Of a stretch of 5,700 nt of DNA, positions 1-5,650 are shown piece after piece. Location: assembly GCA_015523055.1 (NCBI GenBank), contig WALD01000084.1:1-5700 (forward strand), in the 5' to 3' direction. This DNA comes from Candidatus Altarchaeota archaeon (GTDB lineage: Archaea > Altiarchaeota > Altiarchaeia > IMC4 > QMZM01). The notes beneath the pieces were generated by a model that was given only the letters and a program-made list of their open reading frames with translations, searched no databases and was not told the origin of the DNA. Within the stretch, counting starts at the first letter, position 1; the number at the start of each line of letters is the position of its first letter. The position numbers and the translations under genes are program-made.

Positions 1-27
1 TTAATATTCTGGATATCAATTAGAATC

Positions 28-1080
28 ATGGGTCTTTCCTTCAAACCAGTCTGGTTCGACTCTCTCGGAGCGAAGTCGTCCTGTAGTTTAGTCGAGACTC
101 CTGATATCAGAATTCTCATAGACCCGGGGGTAGCTGTCATGCATCCCGGTTTTCCTGCATCGGAGAGCAGGAAGATGCAGTGGCTGAGAGAGGGTGAGAG
201 GGCTGTTCTAGATGCGGGCAGAGATGCCGACATCATCGTTATTTCCCATTACCACTATGACCATTTTACGGACTTCAATGCCCGCCTGTATAAAGATAAA
301 CTCCTGCTTGTGAAGAACCCGAATGAATTCATAAACCATTCGCAACGAGGGAGGGCTGAAAAATTCCTTGGAAGAATATACAGGGAATTCGGGAAAATTG
401 AATTTGAATCCCTTCTTGAGAAGAATAAGGAAATGCAATACTCTGACCCAATGGATGAGCTACCGCTTGCAAAGGAGAGGGACTTTGGAGACTACAACAA
501 AAGGAGAAAGGAGCTGCTTGAAAAGGGCAGAGATAGGTTTTTCAGGATGGCAAAGTCCTGGAATAAGAACAGAAGGATTCCTGAATTGAAACTCAAAAAC
601 CTTGAGGTTGGATTTCCCGAAGACAGGGAATTTAGATTCGGAAAAACAAGGATGAGATTCTCAGGGCCTTTATTCCATGGCATTGAATACTCACGACTGG
701 GCTGGGTTTTCATGACAATGGTTGAGCATGAAGGCAGGAAGCTGCTCCACTCCTCGGATTTGTGCGGGGTCTATATTGAGGACTATGCTGAGATGATAAT
801 CAGGGAGAATCCCGACATCCTTATTCTTGATGGCCCCCCAACCTATCTCCTGCCATACCTGATGAATTCCATAAATCTGGATAGATGCATCAGGAATATC
901 TGCAATATTATTGAACAGGTGGATTCTGAACTGATCCTGCTGGACCATCACCTTCCAAGGGATGCCGGATACAGGAAAAGGCTGAAAGAGGTTTATGAGC
1001 TTGCGGAGGAGAAAAAGAAGAGGGTCATAACTGCTGCGGAATATCTTGGAAAGAGGGTTGCCTGTCTGGATTCACAGTAG
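28..1080 (+). CDS. UPF0282-family metallo-beta-lactamase-fold protein (putative metal-dependent hydrolase)
   Basis: A 350-residue protein with the metallo-beta-lactamase layout. ILIDPGV lies at residues 29-35, and the metal-binding HYHYDH motif (HxHxDH) at 74-79. A later His comes in LFHGIE (H217), HSSD at 241-244, DGPPTY at 268-273 and DHH at 306-308. These landmarks, in this order, match the archaeal UPF0282 family, whose substrate is not known to me. Between the first metal motif and H217 lies a Lys/Arg/Glu-rich stretch (about 100-200), probably a helical insert near the active site. No signal peptide or membrane segment is seen, so it is likely cytoplasmic. ATG 28 is chosen because it places SLGAKS about as far from the start as in relatives. 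The frame is open to the window edge but has no ATG, GTG or TTG upstream. There is no Shine-Dalgarno; an AT-rich TTAATATT at 1-8 could be a TATA box for a leaderless transcript, but the edge limits this. Family call firm, function unknown. Confidence 0.88.
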   Translation: MGLSFKPVWFDSLGAKSSCSLVETPDIRILIDPGVAVMHPGFPASESRKMQWLREGERAVLDAGRDADIIVISHYHYDHFTDFNARLYKDKLLLVKNPNEFINHSQRGRAEKFLGRIYREFGKIEFESLLEKNKEMQYSDPMDELPLAKERDFGDYNKRRKELLEKGRDRFFRMAKSWNKNRRIPELKLKNLEVGFPEDREFRFGKTRMRFSGPLFHGIEYSRLGWVFMTMVEHEGRKLLHSSDLCGVYIEDYAEMIIRENPDILILDGPPTYLLPYLMNSINLDRCIRNICNIIEQVDSELILLDHHLPRDAGYRKRLKEVYELAEEKKKRVITAAEYLGKRVACLDSQ

Positions 1081-1165
1081 GAGGGTATATGGAATGGGAG
1101 AACAGGGGGGTGGTAGGAAACCGGATTATTTTTGACTTTTAACAGTTGAAACCATATAACTAAAA
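1081..1165 (+). promoter_or_regulatory. Intergenic region with candidate pcn promoter (TATA-like box near 1136-1143)
   Basis: The first 45 bases after the upstream stop are purine-rich with a run of G (1105-1110). They are followed by a T-rich stretch (1126-1140) that could serve as an archaeal T-tract terminator for the upstream gene. CTTTTAAC at 1136-1143 is centred about 26 nt before the pcn ATG, where an archaeal TATA box would sit for transcription starting at or very near the ATG. No purine-rich Shine-Dalgarno lies just before the ATG (the bases are ATATAACTAAAA), which also points to a leaderless message. A second candidate, ATTATTTT at 1125-1132, would give a short leader of about 11 nt. 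This is inference from spacing and composition. Confidence 0.45.
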
Positions 1166-1894
1166 ATGTTTAAAGCACTTATTTCAGATACGAAGACATG
1201 GAGAAATTCCATAGAGGCTATTGCGGCTTTGATAGATGAGGGGACGCTTCAGATAGCCAAAACCGGACTGAAACTCAGGGCCATGGACCCGTCGCAGATA
1301 GCTCTCGTAGATTTTAAGATGCCGGAATCCTCATTTGAGAAATACGAGGTTGATAAAGAAATCAGCATAGACATAGATTTTTCCGAACTTTCGAAGATTA
1401 CAAAGAGGGCCAGGGCCGAGGATAAGATAGAGCTTTCCTTGGATAAGAGGTTTAGTATGAACTTTCTTGGAGAAACCAGAAGAAGGTTCAATCTGGGGAT
1501 AATAGAATCAACAACTCAGGCACCAAAGGAACCATCTGTTGAATTTACTGCTGAGGTCAAGATTGGGGCCAATGTTCTTAAGGAGGCATTCAAGGATTCC
1601 GAGCTGGTCAGCAATCACATATCAATTTCTGCTGATGATGGTTTTACCATCAAAGCCGAGGGAGATACCGGTTCTGTTGATATAGAAATTCCGAAGGAGA
1701 GTATAATGAGCATAGATGTCAAGGAGAAGGCAAGGGCAGTCTTTTCATTGGACCAGCTGGACAATCTTCTGAGGGCGTCAGACCAGGGAAGTATAATTAC
1801 ACTCAAACTGAGGAACGATGCCCCCTTGAAGCTTGAGTATGCGATTGGTGAAGGTAAGGTTGTCTATTACCTGGCACCGAGAATAGAATCATAG
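1166..1894 (+). CDS. pcn: DNA polymerase sliding clamp (PCNA)
   Basis: A 242-residue archaeal PCNA, close to the usual length of roughly 245-250. As known for the family, it forms a ring around DNA and tethers replicative polymerase, FEN1, DNA ligase and other clients that carry a PIP motif. Visible hallmarks: LRAMDPSQIALVDF at residues 37-50 (family signature with D41), the KYEV and FSELSKITKRA segments of the first domain, an interdomain connector around 116-127 (TTQAPKEPSVEF), LVSNHISISADDGF at 147-160 in the second domain, and the C-terminal YLAPRIES (235-242) that helps dock PIP peptides. Length and landmarks indicate two complete domains and no truncation. Start ATG 1166 gives the standard N-terminus MFKALI. 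The stop is one base before the next gene, so the two are probably co-transcribed. Only one clamp gene is in the window; whether the ring is homotrimeric cannot be told from it. Identification is very secure. Confidence 0.97.
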   Translation: MFKALISDTKTWRNSIEAIAALIDEGTLQIAKTGLKLRAMDPSQIALVDFKMPESSFEKYEVDKEISIDIDFSELSKITKRARAEDKIELSLDKRFSMNFLGETRRRFNLGIIESTTQAPKEPSVEFTAEVKIGANVLKEAFKDSELVSNHISISADDGFTIKAEGDTGSVDIEIPKESIMSIDVKEKARAVFSLDQLDNLLRASDQGSIITLKLRNDAPLKLEYAIGEGKVVYYLAPRIES

Positions 1895-1895
1895 G

Positions 1896-2378
1896 ATGGA
1901 TGGTAGAAATTTTCTGACTGCCTGCTCTCTATTGATTGGAATTCACATACTTCTTGGGCTCTTTGCTATCTGGGACAATGGCTACTTTATTCTTGGATTA
2001 TTTGCCCCCGAAAGGTTTTTATTGCATATCCTGAAGGATGACGGCTCCCACTTTACGGTGTCCGGTTCCGTTATCTACTATCTGAATGACATCTGCGTCC
2101 AGAATTGCGAGAATTGTGAATTCCTTTGTTATCCAGAGGAGAATCTAAAGATAGTATGTAACGATGTTGGATGTGGTCTTGAATCATATAATGATAAAAG
2201 AATTCTTGCTGAGGGTGATGCCCCTTACCTTATCGCAAAGGACGGCATCCTTTTTGAGGACAGTTACCTCCTCTGCAACAGGACAGCAGAATTCTGCAGC
2301 ATCAGCACAGAGTTGGGGAATAATATATCCTATGACGTCAGGCTGCCTGAGGAGATTCCTTTCTATGGGGAATTCTAA
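1896..2378 (+). CDS. Unknown membrane-anchored cysteine-rich protein, co-transcribed with pcn
   Basis: I do not recognise this 160-residue protein. It has a short charged N-terminus (MDGR) and a hydrophobic segment at about 6-26, readable as a membrane anchor or uncleaved signal, then a mostly polar domain. Nine Cys are present: C10 in the membrane segment and eight in the domain (C67, C71, C74, C78, C88, C93, C127, C134). Four form a tight C-x3-C-x2-C-x3-C cluster. An even number outside the membrane suggests four disulfides or a metal site. Two N-glycosylation sequons (NRT at 128, NIS at 143) fit an extracytoplasmic location. The domain is acidic and poor in Lys/Arg. ATG 1896 begins one base after the pcn stop with no clear Shine-Dalgarno, so translation is probably coupled to pcn; this is the only link to replication. 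The other frames in this stretch look like shadows. It is real as judged by spacing and a plausible anchor; function unknown. Confidence 0.7.
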   Translation: MDGRNFLTACSLLIGIHILLGLFAIWDNGYFILGLFAPERFLLHILKDDGSHFTVSGSVIYYLNDICVQNCENCEFLCYPEENLKIVCNDVGCGLESYNDKRILAEGDAPYLIAKDGILFEDSYLLCNRTAEFCSISTELGNNISYDVRLPEEIPFYGEF

Positions 2379-2402
2379 CCTGCTGAGATTCGAGAAATTC
2401 CA
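2369..2402. repeat. Imperfect direct repeat, copy 1
   Basis: Begins with GGAATTC, which is the last sense codons of the cysteine-rich gene, and continues with AACCTGC and ATTCGA to ATTCCA just past its stop. It aligns with copy 2 located 65 bp further on: 27 of 35 columns are identical with one single-base gap. Weaker similarity (CCTTTC versus CCTTC, then GGGG versus GGAGG) extends upstream of both copies. Origin unclear: a decayed local duplication or chance in AT-rich, GAATTC-rich sequence. Confidence 0.45.
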
Positions 2403-2433
2403 TCGGTTGTTGAGTGAAATTACATCCTTCGGA

Positions 2434-2468
2434 GGAATTCAAACCTGCCAGAATTCGAAAGCATTCCA
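2434..2468. repeat. Imperfect direct repeat, copy 2
   Basis: Second copy of the GGAATTC-x-AACCTGC-x4-ATTCGA-ATTCCA element, lying wholly in the gap between the convergent cysteine-rich gene and vapC, eight bases from the vapC stop. It contains two GAATTC hexamers (2435-2440 and 2451-2456). The 97-bp gap holds nothing else I can identify: no open reading frame, no tRNA, no convincing T-tract terminator on either strand. Confidence 0.45.
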
Positions 2469-2475
2469 GTGCTTA

Positions 2476-2865
2476 CTACCACGTTTCTACTCCTAAACCC
2501 TCAATCCTGCCATAATGGGAGACATTCCTTGTCACGAGAATCGCGTCATTAACCAAACATATCGCTGAAATCATTACATCTCTTATCCCTATCTCTCTTC
2601 CCCGTTTTTGTAGATTTGCATATATTCTTCCAGCGACCTTGGCAACATATCTGTCAAATGGTAGAACCTCATAGGTGGAGATTAAACTATTAACCTCCTT
2701 AACATTTTCTTCCGCATGCCTTGATTTGAACGCCCCAATGTATAGTTCAAAGGCATTAATGGAGGTTATAGCAACCTTCTCCTCATTCAATCGGTCTATT
2801 GTCTCTTTTATATCCTCTTTCCCTCTTAGAATGGTCACAAGAAAGTCGCTATCTAGAATTTTCAC
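2476..2865 (-). CDS. vapC: VapC-type PIN-domain endoribonuclease toxin
   Basis: A 129-residue PIN-domain protein of normal VapC length. The acidic metal-binding residues are in place: D5 in the N-terminal ILDSDFLV strand, E40 in SINAFELYIGA, and D96 in GIRDVMISA. The fourth position is N114 within LVTRNVSHY, a TRN form common in VapC proteins. Known role of the family: Mg-dependent cleavage of specific RNAs (often tRNA or rRNA), which stops translation until the antitoxin is restored; the target here cannot be read from sequence. The start is GTG at 2865-2863. It puts the first strand at the very N-terminus as in relatives, and no other in-frame start lies just upstream. A GGGGT stretch eight bases before it may act as the ribosome binding site. 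The gene overlaps the end of vapB by 17 bases, so translation is coupled. The gene converges on the cysteine-rich gene. Secure as a PIN toxin. Confidence 0.92.
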   Translation of the reverse strand: MKILDSDFLVTILRGKEDIKETIDRLNEEKVAITSINAFELYIGAFKSRHAEENVKEVNSLISTYEVLPFDRYVAKVAGRIYANLQKRGREIGIRDVMISAICLVNDAILVTRNVSHYGRIEGLGVETW

Positions 2866-3073
2866 TCCATTTACCCCAAGTGCTTTTCAAATCTTTAAAC
2901 ATCAGGCGTTCCTCCCTATCACTCATCCTCCATTTGCCATAGAAATTACTTAATCTCGGTTTTTTTGCTTCCGTAAGTCGAAGGAATAGCTTGGTAAATG
3001 ATTCATCCCTTCTCTTTAGTGCCGAAAGCCGTGCATAGACATCATCCGATATGCTGATTGTTTTATAACCCAT
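2849..3073 (-). CDS. vapB: VapB antitoxin (DUF217/UPF0330 family)
   Basis: A 74-residue protein matching the short archaeal antitoxins of the DUF217/UPF0330 family. The N-terminal part TISISDDVYARLSALKR (residues 5-21) looks like the DNA-binding strand-helix unit, followed by DESFTKLFLRL, the family's typical DESF motif. The C-terminal part (about 45-74: GKWRMSDREERLMF and following, charged and Trp-containing) should wrap around VapC and block its active site. It lies immediately upstream of and overlapping vapC, the standard order. Established for such pairs: VapB is labile, neutralises VapC, and the complex represses its own promoter. ATG 3073 gives the usual start; no Shine-Dalgarno precedes it (ACAGATAAG), and a TATA box about 32 nt upstream implies a leader of only a few bases. 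The gene sits 45 bp behind trpB on the same strand, so read-through from the trp cluster is possible. Confidence 0.9.
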   Translation of the reverse strand: MGYKTISISDDVYARLSALKRRDESFTKLFLRLTEAKKPRLSNFYGKWRMSDREERLMFKDLKSTWGKWSENSR

Positions 3074-3118
3074 CTTATCTGTATATTATACTATGCACAG
3101 ATATTTAAATAGTGAGAG
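3074..3118 (-). promoter_or_regulatory. vapBC promoter with TATA box and palindromic candidate operator
   Basis: On the minus strand TATTTAAATAT (3111-3101) is a strong archaeal TATA box, centred about 32 nt before the vapB ATG and starting eight bases after the trpB stop. Between it and the ATG lies a perfect 7-bp inverted repeat: TATCTGT at 3076-3082 and ACAGATA at 3097-3103 (plus-strand reading), 14 bases apart. Nested inside, and overlapping the left arm by two bases, is a second palindrome, GTATA-T-TATAC at 3081-3091. The whole element covers the expected transcription start and touches the TATA box, which is where a repressor such as a VapB-VapC complex would bind. Sequence seen directly; the operator role is inferred. 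Confidence 0.6.
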
Positions 3119-4303
3119 TCATAGCTTCACACCCAGTTTCTCGGCAACGACAAAGACATCCTTGTCCCCCCTGCCGGACAGATTCACAACGATTATCTGA
3201 TCCTTTTCCATCTGTTCAGCAAGCCTTACGGCATGGTGTATCGCGTGGGCCGACTCCAGTGCCGGGATAATCCCCTCCGTCTGGCAGAGGAGTTTAAATG
3301 CCCTGAGTGTTTCATCATCCGTTGCGGAGGTTATCCTAATTCTGCCTTTTTTAACCAGATGGGACAACTCTGGTCCAACCCCCGGATAGTCCAAACCGGC
3401 GGCAATTGAGTAGGAAATTTTTATCTGCCCATACCCGTCCTGAAGTAATCTGGAATAGGTTCCGTGCAAAACGCCATTGGTTCCAGCGGACAGAGAAGCG
3501 CCGTGTTCTCCCGTTTTGATTCCCTTTCCCCCGGCTTCTACCCCAATCAGTTCCACTTTATCCTCAAGAAATTCATAGAATATCCCCATGGCGTTGCTTC
3601 CTCCGCCAATACAAGCCACGATGGAATCCGGAAGAGAATTCTCCTTCTCCAGAATCTGCTCCCTGGTTTCCCTTCCTATAACCCTCTGGAATTCCCTGAC
3701 CATCACCGGGTATGGATGCGGGCCTACAATAGAGCCTATAAGATAATATGTAGTTTCAACATTAGCCAGCCAATCCCTCATCGCCTCATTGATTGCATCC
3801 TTGAGAGTGCATGAGCCCGAGCTTACAGGAATCACCTTCGCTCCGAGGAGATTCATCCTGAAGACGTTCAGCTTTTGCCTTTCAATATCTTCAGTACCCA
3901 TGTAGACCTCACATTCAATGCCCATGGCAGAGGCGGCGATGGCTGTTGCAACTCCGTGCTGTCCTGCTCCGGTTTCAGCTATAATCCTTGTTTTACCCAT
4001 CCTCTTTGCGAGGAGAGCCTGTCCGAGGGTGTTGTTCAGTTTATGGGCCCCTCCATGGACAAGGTCCTCTCTCTTTAGGTAGATTTTTGCTCCGCCGATT
4101 TTTTCTGTCAGATTCTTTGCATAATACAATGGAGTTGGCCTTCCGGCAAATTCTTTAAGATAGTGATTTAATTCCTTTATAAAATTTTCATCCTTCCTGA
4201 ATTTCTCGAACCCCTTTTCCAGCTCTTCGAGTGCTGGCATCAATACCTCGGGGGCGAATCTCCCTCCGTATTCTCCAAACCTTCCTATCTCATTGGGTGG
4301 CAT
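3119..4303 (-). CDS. trpB: Tryptophan synthase beta subunit (TrpB1 type)
   Basis: A 394-residue PLP enzyme that condenses indole with L-serine to give L-tryptophan, the last pathway step. Landmarks: GEYGGRFAPE near the start, GRPTPLYYA, HGGAHK at 83-88 with the PLP Lys K88, ETGAGQHG with catalytic E110, the PLP phosphate loop GGGSNA at 233-238, GLDYPGVGPE with D305, EGIIPALESAHA with E350, and SGRGDKD with S376. Length and N-terminus fit TrpB1, the form that pairs with TrpA, not the longer TrpB2. Much of the sequence resembles Thermococcales TrpB, where HGGAHK is also found. The start ATG 4303 overlaps the end of trpF by 14 bases; AGGAG at 4319-4315 is a Shine-Dalgarno 11 bases upstream, inside trpF. 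It is the last trp gene of the cluster: trpA, often directly downstream, is absent, and vapBC follows instead. Confidence 0.97.
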   Translation of the reverse strand: MPPNEIGRFGEYGGRFAPEVLMPALEELEKGFEKFRKDENFIKELNHYLKEFAGRPTPLYYAKNLTEKIGGAKIYLKREDLVHGGAHKLNNTLGQALLAKRMGKTRIIAETGAGQHGVATAIAASAMGIECEVYMGTEDIERQKLNVFRMNLLGAKVIPVSSGSCTLKDAINEAMRDWLANVETTYYLIGSIVGPHPYPVMVREFQRVIGRETREQILEKENSLPDSIVACIGGGSNAMGIFYEFLEDKVELIGVEAGGKGIKTGEHGASLSAGTNGVLHGTYSRLLQDGYGQIKISYSIAAGLDYPGVGPELSHLVKKGRIRITSATDDETLRAFKLLCQTEGIIPALESAHAIHHAVRLAEQMEKDQIIVVNLSGRGDKDVFVVAEKLGVKL

Positions 4304-4919
4304 TTTGGATGAATCTCCTGACCTTCTCGGGGTCCTTTACCCCCGGTTCTGCTTCCACTCCCGAAGCAACATCAACCGCATAGGGCTTTACCTCCTTTAT
4401 CGCTTCCATTACATTGTCATGGTTCAGACCCCCTGCAAGAATTACCGGTTTGTCAATAGATTCGACTATCCTCCTGCTGATGCTCCAGTCGTGGGTTGTT
4501 CCGGTTCCGCCCATGCTGCCCCCGACTTTCGTATCCAGAAGGATTGCATCTGCCAGGTCAGCGTAGATTCTTGCCTGTTCTATGCTTTCCTCACCGGTGA
4601 CGGGAATCTGCTTGATTATCAGAAGGTCTGAATTCTTCCTGATTTCCCTGATGAATTCGGGACTCTCCTCCCCATGCAACTGTATACAATCGGCATGAAT
4701 TCCTTCCATGTCCCTCACATCGTCAATATCCTCTGGCGATGCCACCAGAACCCTTGAGATGAAGGGAGGCAAACCCCTGAATATATCCTCCGCCTTCCCG
4801 ATATCTGTAAATCTCCTTGATTCCTCTATGTTCACTATCCCGATTGCATCGGCTCCGAACCCTGCCACCATTAATGCATCATCCTCGTTGGTTATCCCGC
4901 AGATTTTTACCCTGGTCAT
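4290..4919 (-). CDS. trpF: Phosphoribosylanthranilate isomerase
   Basis: A 209-residue (beta-alpha)8 barrel that converts N-(5'-phosphoribosyl)-anthranilate to the enol form of CdRP by an Amadori rearrangement. The catalytic pair is present: the Cys base C7 in VKICGIT and the Asp acid D129 in ILLDT. Other family landmarks are IQLHGEE (79-85), GGTGTTHDW (137-145), LAGGLN (160-165), VDVASGVE (182-189) and the closing PGVKDPEKVRRFI. It is a separate protein, not fused to TrpC as in some bacteria. The start ATG 4919 shares an ATGA with the trpC stop, a sign of translational coupling; AGGGGG at 4936-4931 could be a weak ribosome binding site. The loop after the second strand (GIVNIEESRRF) is a little unlike the common SPRY form but keeps SRR. 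The end overlaps trpB by 14 bases. Its product is the substrate of the trpC product encoded just upstream. Confidence 0.96.
   Translation of the reverse strand: MTRVKICGITNEDDALMVAGFGADAIGIVNIEESRRFTDIGKAEDIFRGLPPFISRVLVASPEDIDDVRDMEGIHADCIQLHGEESPEFIREIRKNSDLLIIKQIPVTGEESIEQARIYADLADAILLDTKVGGSMGGTGTTHDWSISRRIVESIDKPVILAGGLNHDNVMEAIKEVKPYAVDVASGVEAEPGVKDPEKVRRFIQNATQ
4315..4319 (-). promoter_or_regulatory. Shine-Dalgarno of trpB
   Basis: AGGAG on the minus strand inside the last codons of trpF, 11 bases before the trpB ATG. It supports the ATG at 4303 and internal re-initiation within the trp message, in contrast to vapB and trpC, which have no such site. Confidence 0.5.
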
Positions 4920-5650
4920 CTTCCAGCAAACCCCCTAACCTTTTCTTTAATATCCTCTGCCTTCATTATTCCGGTGCCTATGAGGGCTGCATGGGCCCCC
5001 GAGCTGAGGACTCTCTCTAGGTCCTCCCTGTTCAGGATGCCGCTCTCGCTGACGATGATCCTGTCCCCGGGGATTTTCGGGGCCAATCTCTCTGTAGTGC
5101 CTAACTCTATTTTCAGGGTTTTTAAATCCCTGTTATTTATCCCAATCAATCTTGCTCCGGAGTCCAGGGCAAATCCCACATCATCTTCATCGTGAATCTC
5201 TACCAGAGCTTCCATCCCAAGTGAATGAGAAATTTCAACAAATTCCTTCGTCCTTTCCTTTAACAATCCTGCAATCAGGAGTATAGCATCTGCACCATTG
5301 CCACGGCTCTCATAAATCTGAAATTCGTCAATAATAAATTCTTTTCTCATTACAGGAATATTAACAGAATTCTTCACTCCTCTCAAATCGTAAATCCTCC
5401 CGTCAAAATTCTTATCTGTAAGAACGGAGATGGCACAGGCTCCGCCGCTCTCCATCAGCTTTGCGGCGTCCCGGGGTTCGGTTTCAGTTATTCTCCCGGA
5501 GGACGGACTGGCTCTCTTTGCCTCTGCGATGATAGGAATTCTTCCCCCCGCTATGGCTTCCCTGATTGCTGATATTAATGACCTTCGCTCCTTTAGCCCT
5601 TTAATTTCATCAAGTTTCTCGCTCCCTATCCTATCAAATTCAAATTTCAT
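4916..5650 (-). CDS. trpC: Indole-3-glycerol phosphate synthase
   Basis: A 244-residue TIM-barrel enzyme that cyclises and decarboxylates CdRP to indole-3-glycerol phosphate. All catalytic positions known from the Sulfolobus enzyme can be matched: E43 and K45 in IAEAKRASPSSG, K103 in MRKEF, E151 in ALVEIH, N172 in IGINNRDL, and E202-S203 in VSESGI. The C-terminal GTGIM loop (225-229) should bind phosphate. Length is normal for a stand-alone TrpC. ATG 5650 is the only start upstream of the first conserved strand. Just before it is CTTAAA with no Shine-Dalgarno, and a TATA-like box lies about 23 nt upstream, so the message may be leaderless. It is the first trp gene visible in the cluster trpC-trpF-trpB; trpE, trpG, trpD and trpA are not in the window. 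Its end overlaps trpF by four bases (ATGA). Confidence 0.97.
   Translation of the reverse strand: MKFEFDRIGSEKLDEIKGLKERRSLISAIREAIAGGRIPIIAEAKRASPSSGRITETEPRDAAKLMESGGACAISVLTDKNFDGRIYDLRGVKNSVNIPVMRKEFIIDEFQIYESRGNGADAILLIAGLLKERTKEFVEISHSLGMEALVEIHDEDDVGFALDSGARLIGINNRDLKTLKIELGTTERLAPKIPGDRIIVSESGILNREDLERVLSSGAHAALIGTGIMKAEDIKEKVRGFAGR

Noticed and set aside
1081..1124. Purine-rich, G-run stretch as a small RNA or riboswitch
   Set aside because: No convincing paired structure or known aptamer features; it lies upstream of the likely pcn transcription start.
1914..1925. LTAC at residues 7-10 as a lipoprotein lipobox
   Set aside because: A lipobox follows the hydrophobic stretch; here the Cys is at its beginning with only a six-residue leader, so lipid modification is unlikely.
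2094..2129. C-x3-C-x2-C in the cysteine-rich protein, identical in spacing to the radical SAM cluster motif
   Set aside because: The protein is only 160 residues, has a membrane anchor ahead of the motif, a fourth Cys follows at the next step, and no TIM-barrel or glycine-rich SAM-binding segment is present.
2459..2474. AAGCA...TGCTT hairpin directly after the vapC stop as a terminator
   Set aside because: Only five perfect pairs, no following T-tract on the minus strand, and archaeal termination does not need a hairpin.
2164..2496. 110-codon open frame on the plus strand overlapping the cysteine-rich gene and the gap
   Set aside because: It starts inside another gene in a different frame, shows no recognisable domain, runs into the vapC 3' end, and has no ribosome binding site.
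2868..2870. ATG just upstream of the vapC GTG as an alternative start
   Set aside because: It is out of frame with vapC and meets a stop after two codons.
2675..2953. Open frame on the plus strand antisense to vapB and vapC
   Set aside because: It is the reverse-strand shadow of two clearly recognised genes and lacks family features.
2379..3118. vapBC as part of a mobile element or integrated island
   Set aside because: The stretch looks more AT-rich than the trp genes, but there is no integrase, transposase, tRNA attachment site or terminal inverted repeats in view.
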